Source: Anthoceros angustus
Taxonomy: Eukaryota; Streptophyta; Anthocerotopsida; Anthocerotales; Anthocerotaceae
DNA length: 64,000 bases
NCBI GenBank assembly: GCA_010909165.1
Contig: VJWM01000219.1
Span: 246,564-310,563, forward strand
Direction: 5' to 3'
Shown: positions 57,758 through 64,000 of the stretch, piece after piece
Position numbering within the stretch: the stretch's first letter is position 1
How the letters are laid out: each line of letters opens with the position of its first letter
The notes under the pieces: generated by a model
Told to the model about the DNA's origin: nothing
Databases searched by the model: none
Seen by the model: the letters and a program-made list of their open reading frames with translations, nothing else
Position numbers and translations under genes: made by a program

Positions 57758-58864
57758 GGAGGTTGTTCGATCTTATGTCTACCTAGGTGGCACTCTCTAT
57801 GAACACTCCAATGGAAGCTCTGCCTCTGCTCGCATTGTCAAGGGTGTGGCATGCATGTGGGGTTCGGAGGCGGTGCTCTACATGCACATCAAGGACATCC
57901 CCGCAATGGCTCTTCAACTTGTTGTTCCTTGACTATGTATGCGGAGTTTTGGGGACCTCTCCTCGGCGTAGTGCAGGTGGAGGAGGTTCAAATCCTTCTT
58001 GACCCACATTGCATGTAAGTCATCCCCACCATCTTTCTTGCGAGTTTGCCACTTTTCCCTTGAACTTGAGGTCTATTTCTAACCAACTTCCTATACCGCC
58101 TTTACTCTAGAAGAAGCCCATTCTAACCACCCCACCTCCACTCCCTCATACCTCCTTCTTGCATTCCAATCATCCGAAGTTAGCCTCCTCGGAAACAAGA
58201 CACTTGGTATGCTCGTCTTCTTCTGGCTGGAAGTTTGGATTACATCCAGAGTCTTCCGCCCACCCACCCCCAATTCCTTCCCCTCCTCGAATAAGTCCAT
58301 CCGCCTTGAGCGACTACCTATTTGTCTTATACGGTCTCCTATCTCTCCCTTACCCACTAAGCTAGAAACTTACAAACAACTTTTTATCCTCTCCAACTCG
58401 AAACCAATGCTTCCTCTCTATCTCCGCACCATGTGTCCTTCAAGCTTAGGATGATTATGGGTCATCTTGGGTGGGGTCCCACCATCTCGGGGTTGAGGAG
58501 GCGATAGATGGCTCGTCAAAGCCACCTAAGGAGACCCGAATGCGGGTTATGCAACAGGATGTTGAGGGAGAACACTTTGTTTTCCTATGTCCCATATATG
58601 AAGATATCGGGCATACATTTATCAATCTATTTACAGATCTTCACTCGGGGTTTTCAATTTTCCGACCCTATTATTGCGAGTTTGCTTGAAACAAATGTGG
58701 AAATGAGGACCAACCAATTCAACTTCTCAACCTCGTGGAGTCATGGATTATTTAGCGGACTCTCTCAATGGCACAGGCGAGGATCACCCACTTTGCGCCT
58801 TGGTCAACTTCCTGCTTTATTCTTGATTACGTTCTAGGAGCCCTTTCTCTTGGGCATCAATTTT

Positions 58865-59095
58865 ATGCATGCTAACAACTCCATAGAACGACAATTTACT
58901 TTATTTAAGTCCACTAAGGACTTCGTCATGGCACTCATTTGATAGAGTTACACTAAGGGCATTATGACAATTCGCTATTATCACCCTTCTGAAGCACAAT
59001 CAAATATCCGCAGTTGAAAAGTTGAATATGTTGCGTTCTTATTTCCCACATTTGTTTCAAGCAACCTCCGCAATAATAGGGTGAAAAAACCCACC
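58865..59095 (-). mobile_element. LINE 3' end fragment, minus strand, inside copy 4
   Basis: It carries CATGCTAACAAC, TTTATTTAAGTCCACT, then 3' UTR reversed to AACCTCCGCAATAATAGGGT. It is a short version of the spacer fragment B, abutting plus-strand RT sequence at about 59096. Confidence 0.7.
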
Positions 59096-60235
59096 CCAAG
59101 AGATTTGGAGGTCAATCTCAGAAGACTAAGGTCATGTTCTTCAGCAGAGGGATCCTGCAACACAATCTCAAGTTCTATAACGGTGAACTTGTTCGATCTT
59201 ATGTCTACAGGTGGAACTCTATGGCGACACTTGATGGAAGCTCTGCCTCCCCTCGCATTCTCAAGGGTGTGGCATGCTGTGGGGTTGAAGGCGGTGCTCT
59301 CGGATGCACATCAAGGACATCCCACTAATGGTTATTCAACACGGTGTGTTCCTTGCCTATGTATGCTTGAGTTTTGGGGACCTATCTCTCTCCCGATTGG
59401 TGCAAGGTGGAGGAGGTTGCATCCTTTCTTGAGTCCCACATTGCGTGCAAAGTCATCCCCTTCCATCTTCTTGCGAGTTTGCCACATTCCCTTGAGTGGA
59501 TGGTCTATTTCGACCTTCTTCTACCTCTCATTAGAAGCCATTCGATCACCTCCCTCCCTCATACCTCCTTCTTGCTTCATCCTCCAGTTAGCCTCAGATA
59601 AGACTTGTTGGTATGCCTCCTCATCTTCTTCATGGTGGAAATTTGGTTTTGTCCAGAGTCTTCCCATCCTTTTCTTCTTGCCACCTCCTCCAAATAAGTC
59701 CATCCGCCTTGATTTGCGGACTACATACTTGTCTAACTTGGTCTCCTCTCTCCCTTACCCAAGCACTTAAATTCGTGTTTTATCCAATTAAACCATGCTC
59801 CTCTTTACCTTCGCACCCTGTCTTTCAAACTAAGGATGATTATGGGTCATCTTGGGTGGGGTCCCACCATCTCGGGGTTGAGGAGGCGATAGATGGCTCG
59901 TCCAAAGCCACCTAAGGAGACCCGAATGCGGGTTATGCAACAGGATGTTGAGGGAGAACACTTTGTTTTCCTATGTCCCATATATGAAGATATTAAATTT
60001 ATCCCTCTATTTACAGATCTTCACTCGGGGTTTTCAATTTTCCGACCCTATTATTGCGAGTTTGCTTGAAACAAATGTGGGAAAGCGGACCAACCAACAA
60101 AGTTCAACTCGACTTACATAATGCCTCACTATTCTCGCTTGAGGCTTAAATTTCAATATCTTTTTTGTATGTCCAATCGTCCATGGCGAAATCCGTCCTT
60201 AGTGGACTTAAATAAAATTCTTCTTCTTCTTCTTC

Positions 60236-60307
60236 CATGAACTCCAGCTTAGCGCCCTTGGGCGGATCGATCTTGGGATGGGTGACCTCCGGAAGTCTCT
60301 TGCTCCC
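60236..60307 (+). rRNA. 5S rRNA gene, 3' part (copy E) directly after LINE tail
   Basis: Immediately after (TTC)n comes CATGAACTCCAGCTTAGCGC, CTTGGGCGGATCGAT and GGGATGGGTGACCTCCGGAA. This aligns with 5S GAACTCCGAAGTTAAGCG…CTTGGGCGAG…GGATGGGTGACC…GGGAAGTCC, with a few small deletions. It is the complement of the 5' halves, picking up where they stop. Confidence 0.75.
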
Positions 60308-60312
60308 TTTTT
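60308..60312 (+). terminator. RNA polymerase III T-run terminator after 5S copy E
   Basis: TTTTT follows the last 5S-like base directly, as expected for a Pol III gene. Confidence 0.6.
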
Positions 60313-60384
60313 CTATAAAATTCCTTTTATTTTAAACTATTACCATACGCAATTTTCATCATTCTCATTCTATTAGATCCTCTA

Positions 60385-60499
60385 TGGTCATAATAGCAGT
60401 TAAATTTCATTCTAGTCTCTCTATATATGTGTCGGATCATGCGGAAATCCGTCCTTAGTGGACTTAAATAAAATTCTTCTTCTTCTTCTTCTTCTAGAG
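60385..60499 (+). mobile_element. LINE 3' UTR fragment in spacer (copy C unit)
   Basis: TCATAATAGCAGTTAAATTT through AGTGGACTTAAATAAAATTC and (TTC)n matches the end of the 46.4-50.0 kb LINE. It is followed by the same spacer GAGAGTTCTTTGC as at 50.04 kb. Confidence 0.75.
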
Positions 60500-60569
60500 A
60501 GAGTTCTTTGCAAACTCTTCTTTCCCCTTTTTAGGTCTCCAATTTTATGCATGCTAACAACGCATAGAA

Positions 60570-61137
60570 CAACGACAATTTACTTTATTTAAGTCCACTA
60601 AGGACTTCGTCATGGCACTCATTTGATAGAGTTACACTAAGGGCATTATGACAATTAACCGCTATTCGAGTCTCGCTTGAAACTAGTCGTGAAGCACAAT
60701 CAAATATCCTGGCAGTTGAAAAGTTGAATATGTTGCGTTCTTATTTCCACATTTGTTTCAACCTCCGCAATAATAGGGTGAAAAACCCACCCCAAAGTGA
60801 AGACCAAGTCAGAATAGATTGATAAACATCATGAATGGGACGGAGGAACACAAAGTGTTCTTGATCTCAACACCCTTTTTTATAAGTAACTCCTTTTCGG
60901 CTTTGGATGTAGCCATCTCAATCGAGACAGACCCAACACGAAGATGACCCGTAATCATCCTCATTAGGCTTGAAAGACACATGGGTGCGAAGATAGAGGA
61001 AGCTTCCCGGACTTGGGCGATGCGCTTGTTTTGTCTCTTGACTTAGTGGGTAAGGGAGAGAGGAGACCGTATAGGACAAATAGGTAGTCAACAACAAAAG
61101 GTAGGCAAATGGGTAGTCAAATAGGTGGGCATAGCTC
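60570..61137 (-). mobile_element. LINE 3' end fragment, minus strand (copy C)
   Basis: Same structure and same right-hand junction to the pentanucleotide array as copy B. Confidence 0.8.
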
Positions 61138-61318
61138 AAACCAAACCAAACCAAATAAACCAAACCAAACAAACCAAACCAAAAAACCAAAAAAAAAAAA
61201 AAAAAAAACCAAACCAAAAAAAACCAAACCAAATAAACCAAACCAAACCAAACCAAAAAAAAAAAAAAAAAAACCAAACCAAACCAAACCAAACCAAATA
61301 AACCAAACCAAATAAACC
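61138..61318. repeat. (CCAAA)n array C with A-runs
   Basis: CCAAA units are interrupted by AATAAA and two long A-runs (about 61190-61208 and 61256-61273). Confidence 0.85.
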
Positions 61319-61383
61319 TGGTAAACCTTTCTCTTTATGCCAAGTGCCATGATACATCATACGATCGCACTCATGATCCAACT

Positions 61384-61727
61384 TCATTCCACCTCATCAT
61401 ATATAGGCCAAACAAGTTTGAGAAGATGGATTCCATGGCGGCTACCATATTGCTAGGTAAATCCAAGAGGCATGCCATGAGGTAGTGCAGTCAAAAGCAG
61501 CATGGCGGACTCCCATATTACAAGGTAATCAAGAGGCATGCCACGAGGGGCACCCCGATCTCCAAACGAAAACCTAATATTCCGTGAACAAAATCATACT
61601 TGGAAGTAATTGTCGTGCATGAAAAGGGCCACCATCCCTCGCGCGCGAGAAAAGAGGGGCACCGTGACGTGCGAGGCGCGCGTGTGGAGGTGGAAGCAAT
61701 GTGGTATATGGCATGTGCAGAAGGAGC
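61384..61727 (+). repeat. 5S intergenic module copy D
   Basis: Same module, ending with a TATATGG box about 24 bases upstream of the 5S start. Confidence 0.8.
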
Positions 61728-61764
61728 GTGGTGCGGTCATACCGCAACGACACCGGATCCCATC
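61728..61764 (+). rRNA. 5S rRNA gene, 5' half only (copy D), interrupted
   Basis: GTGGTGCGGTCATACC … ACACCGGATCCCATC ends at the same base as copy C; a GC-rich segment (CGGCGCCCGGCC…) follows. Confidence 0.75.
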
Positions 61765-62060
61765 CGGCGCCCGGCCGCCCTTTTGCGGTCGACATCGGAG
61801 AGGATCCTCCGGAAGCGTGCTGCCTCATCTTTAATCATTAGCCGCAGGCGCTTTATTCTCCGACCTGGCTAAAGTTCACTCGCCAGAGACCCGGGCGGCG
61901 CCCTCCCATGCTTCAAACTCCGCTTTCGGCAACTCCCCTCCGTCTTTTTTACCACTCACTCGGCCGGCGGCCGGAGCCTTTGGTCCTAAATAGCTCATCT
62001 AGACAACTGGCCAGGCCGGGCTCGAGCCTCCACCCAGCATCCTCCCAGGTCCGCAGTCAG
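61765..62060 (+). mobile_element. GC-rich LINE-5'-like segment after 5S copy D
   Basis: It follows the 5S half at the same junction as the LINE leader at 51.71 kb and has similar GC-rich, ORF-poor content. It is joined on the right to minus-strand LINE sequence. Sequence identity to the 51.71 kb leader is weak by eye, so the assignment rests on position. Confidence 0.4.
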
Positions 62061-62281
62061 TGATTCAAAAGGCGGTGAGACCCAAGATGACCCGTAATCA
62101 TCCTCATTAGGCTTGAAAGACACATGGGTGCGAAGATAGGAAGCAGGTTTCCCAGACTTGGAAACGATCGAAAAAGCTTGTAGGTCTTGACAGTGGGTGA
62201 GAGAGGAGACCGTATAGGACAAATAGGTAGTCAACAACAAAAAGGTAGGCAAATAGGTAGTCAAATAGGTGGCATAGCTCA
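62060..62281 (-). mobile_element. LINE ORF2 C-terminal fragment (copy D)
   Basis: Minus-strand sequence is equivalent to 50.48-50.70 kb, again ending at the (CCAAA)n array. Confidence 0.75.
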
Positions 62282-62482
62282 CAAACCAAACCAAACCAAA
62301 CCAAACCAAACCAAACCAAACCAAACCAAACCAAACCAAACCAACAAACCAAACCAAACCAAACCAAACTCAAACCAAACCAAACCAAACAAACCAAACC
62401 AAACCAAACCAAACAAACCAAACCAAACAAACCAAACCAAACCAAACCAAACCAACCAAACCAAACAAACCAAACCAAACCC
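62282..62482. repeat. (CCAAA)n array D
   Basis: The longest clean array, about 200 bases, with scattered CAAA tetramer slips. Confidence 0.9.
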
Positions 62483-62567
62483 CAAACCCCTTTTTTTGGC
62501 ACTCACATACCTCCACTTTCTTCCATGACAATGATCTCCCACATCACCACATCTCGCACATCCATCC

Positions 62568-62893
62568 AACTTCATTCCACCTCATCAATATATAGGCCAA
62601 ACAAGTTTGGAAGATGGATTCCATGGCACTACCATATTGCTAGGTAAATCCAAGAGGCATGCCATGGTAGTGCGTCAAAAGCGCATGGACTCCCATATTA
62701 CAAGGTAAATCAAGAGGCATGCCACGAGGCACGCTGATCTCCGAAAACCTAATATTCCGGTGAACAAAATCATACTTGGAAGTAATTGTCGTGCATGAAA
62801 AGGGCCACCATCCTCCGCCGCGCGAGAAAAGAGGGGCACCGTGACGTGCGAGGGCGCGCGTGTGGAGGGTGGAAGCAATGTGTGAGGTATATG
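62568..62893 (+). repeat. 5S intergenic module copy E, cut at the TATA box
   Basis: Same module to GTGTGAGGTATATG, after which the sequence changes to unrelated DNA, so the 5S half is missing here. Confidence 0.75.
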
Positions 62894-63029
62894 CAAAGAA
62901 AGATCTTCTCCGAATTGAAATGGAGGTAAATGACTAATTACTTTTACTTTTGTTTGTAGTTATCGGAGAATCAAAACGAGTTGTTTTCACTCTTTGAGGT
63001 GAGTACTAAAGTTAAAAATAGATAAGTTT

Positions 63030-63307
63030 TATATATGAAGATATTAGGAATTTTTATCCCTCTATTTACCGACGATCTTCATTTCGTTTTCTCTTTTCGA
63101 TCCTATTTACATGGGTGTTTGCTAAAGCAAATGGGAGAAGCGGACTCAACATTTTCAAGAGTTCAACATACGACATTATGTGTTCACGTCACTAGTTCTC
63201 GCCATTCATAGCGGTTAATTTTTCAATATACTTTCTTTGTATATGACATCAGGTCCCATGAAATCCGTCCTTAGTGGACTTAAATAAAATTCTTCTTCTT
63301 CTTCTTC
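63030..63307 (+). mobile_element. LINE 3' end fragment ending in 5S (copy F)
   Basis: TATATGAAGATATTAGGAAT … AGTGGACTTAAATAAAATTC then (TTC)n, collinear with 59.98-60.235 kb. Confidence 0.75.
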
Positions 63308-63366
63308 CATCGAACTCCATGATTAGCGCCTTGGGCGGATCGATCGGGATGGGTGACCTCTCGTCC
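63308..63366 (+). rRNA. 5S rRNA gene, 3' part (copy F) directly after LINE tail
   Basis: CATCGAACTCCATGATTAGC, GCCTTGGGCGGATCGATCGG and GATGGGTGACCTC follow the (TTC)n tail, and a TTTT run (63367-63370) comes after. The junction is the same as in copy E, and here CATC at the junction repeats the last bases of the 5S 5' halves. Confidence 0.75.
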
Positions 63367-63429
63367 TTTTCTATAAAATTCCATTTTAAGCTCAACCTAA
63401 CATCATTATTATCTCTGTAAATTATTCAA

Positions 63430-63720
63430 TTTAAGCTATTATTAGAATTTCATTCTAGTCTCTCTATATATGTATGATCTGCCATGACAAAATCCGTCCT
63501 TAGTGGACTTAAATAAAATTCTTCTTCTTCTTCTTCTTCTTCTAGAGAGTTCTTTGCAAACTCTTCTTTCCCCGTCTCCAATTTTATGCATGCTAACAAC
63601 CATAGAACAAACAATTTACTTTATTTAAGTCCACTAAGGACGGTTTCATGGCACTCATTTGATAGAGTTACACTAAGGGCATTATGACAATTAACGCTAT
63701 TCGAGTCTCGCTTGACGAAA
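63430..63720. repeat. tail-to-tail LINE 3' ends with spacer (copy F)
   Basis: A plus-strand LINE tail (AGTGGACTTAAATAAA then TTC repeats) is followed by the spacer GAGAGTTCTTTGCAAACTCT and the mirror TTTATTTAAGTCCACT on the other strand. Same arrangement as at 50.0 and 60.5 kb. Confidence 0.8.
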
Positions 63721-64000
63721 TATTCAAATGATAATACATTTATCCGACCATACAATCAGCAGCTCAAAAGTACTATTCTCAAGAGACGGACGACCGTAAC
63801 CATATTACACTCCATCTACTCCAATAGAATATGTGTGATTTAACCAAAAAATATTTTGATTAGAGCCTAATTACGACAAGGATGATGATAATCCTTTTAT
63901 TGTGTAAAAGGATTGAAAACGAAATGATACGAGTGAAGTTACCGTAAGAGAGAGAGAAATGACATATAAGCCGGGTGGTATAGGCACCCGCCTAAACAGA
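63720..64000. other. right edge, unassigned
   Basis: AT-rich sequence without a gene. The last 30 bases (GGGTGGTATAGGCACCCGCC) resemble the box-A head of a tRNA-derived SINE, but the window ends before a box B could be seen. Confidence 0.2.

Larger units (their letters stand above)
55741..60235 (+). mobile_element. LINE copy 4: mosaic of ORF2 segments with 3' end in 5S
   Basis: The order along the plus strand is: ORF2 start (55.74 kb), endonuclease (to about 57.0 kb), RT (57.12-57.75 kb, with VCFVDFKS and NLFGLYIDELE), C-terminal part and zinc knuckle (58.1-58.7 kb), then an endonuclease segment again (58.70-58.86 kb). A minus-strand 3' fragment follows (58.87-59.09 kb), then RT onwards again (59.1-60.1 kb) and the 3' UTR with (TTC)n tail (60.21-60.235 kb). 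So it is not a single insertion but at least two LINE copies recombined. Confidence 0.75.

Noticed and set aside
62282-62482. Interstitial telomere repeat
   Set aside because: The unit is CCAAA, not the plant telomere unit CCCTAAA or known variants, and it is always tied to the LINE/5S spacer.
46400-63370. Cassandra-type TRIM elements (LTRs that contain 5S sequence)
   Set aside because: Cassandra carries one continuous 5S-like segment within short LTRs. Here 5S is split at one site by a coding LINE, with a TATA box, spacer and T-run outside, and no LTR, PBS or PPT.
1-64000. CRISPR arrays, operons, ribosome binding sites, bacterial features
   Set aside because: Introns, PPR and CCaMK genes and plant retroelements show a plant nuclear genome; tandem repeats present do not have CRISPR spacing.

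Overview
The window is nuclear DNA of a land plant. It has spliced genes with GT-AG introns of mostly about 75-110 bases, an intronless PLS-class PPR gene, plastid-targeted proteins and a CCaMK (DMI3) gene. The PPR E-domain style (a QSWW-type ending), the long internal PPR expansion and the transposon types look most like a fern or another seed-free vascular plant. That placement is inference and no taxon is claimed.

Layout. 1-9.5 kb is retrotransposon debris: a frameshifted Ty1/copia element with its 3' LTR (1-3.85 kb), a gag-like or coiled-coil minus-strand ORF broken by one frameshift (4.33-6.06 kb), and the 3' half of a second copia element whose LTR carries a nested MITE-like insert (6.9-9.5 kb). 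9.6-39.3 kb is the gene block: an E-class PPR gene with a decayed DYW remnant, a giant many-exon TARBP1/Trm3 tRNA 2'-O-methyltransferase gene (13.26-23.13 kb), an SGT-type TPR co-chaperone, CCaMK, a plastid multipass membrane protein, a homologue of the plastid protein At4g37920, an MFSD5/MOT2-type transporter and a MOS11/SARNP-like protein. From 24.8 to 36 kb the genes are packed tightly. SGT and CCaMK are divergent with 374 bp between start codons, and CCaMK converges on the next gene with 72 bp between stop codons.

39.5-45.5 kb is AT-rich or repetitive, with a minisatellite built on the palindrome GTGCGCGCAC and a decayed Ty3/gypsy integrase.

45.5-63.9 kb is the most unusual part. I read it as a decayed 5S rDNA locus invaded by an APE-type LINE. 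Four 5' halves of 5S rRNA genes (each with an upstream TATATG box) stop near the same internal position (…GGATCCCATC), and three of them run directly into LINE or LINE-like sequence. Two LINE 3' ends with (TTC)n tails run directly into the matching 3' half of 5S (GAACTCC… GGATGGGTGACC), followed by a T-run terminator. The spacer between 5S halves is itself built from tail-to-tail LINE 3' ends, a (CCAAA)n array and a conserved intergenic module. This looks like a 5S-rRNA-targeted LINE in a plant. The same region also holds exact duplications and an odd excess of 1-4 base deletions, so assembly error must be excluded.

Most genes here are unrelated housekeeping genes that simply sit side by side. 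CCaMK is the symbiosis-signalling gene. Its kinase domain has a frameshift at a G-run that could be a consensus error.
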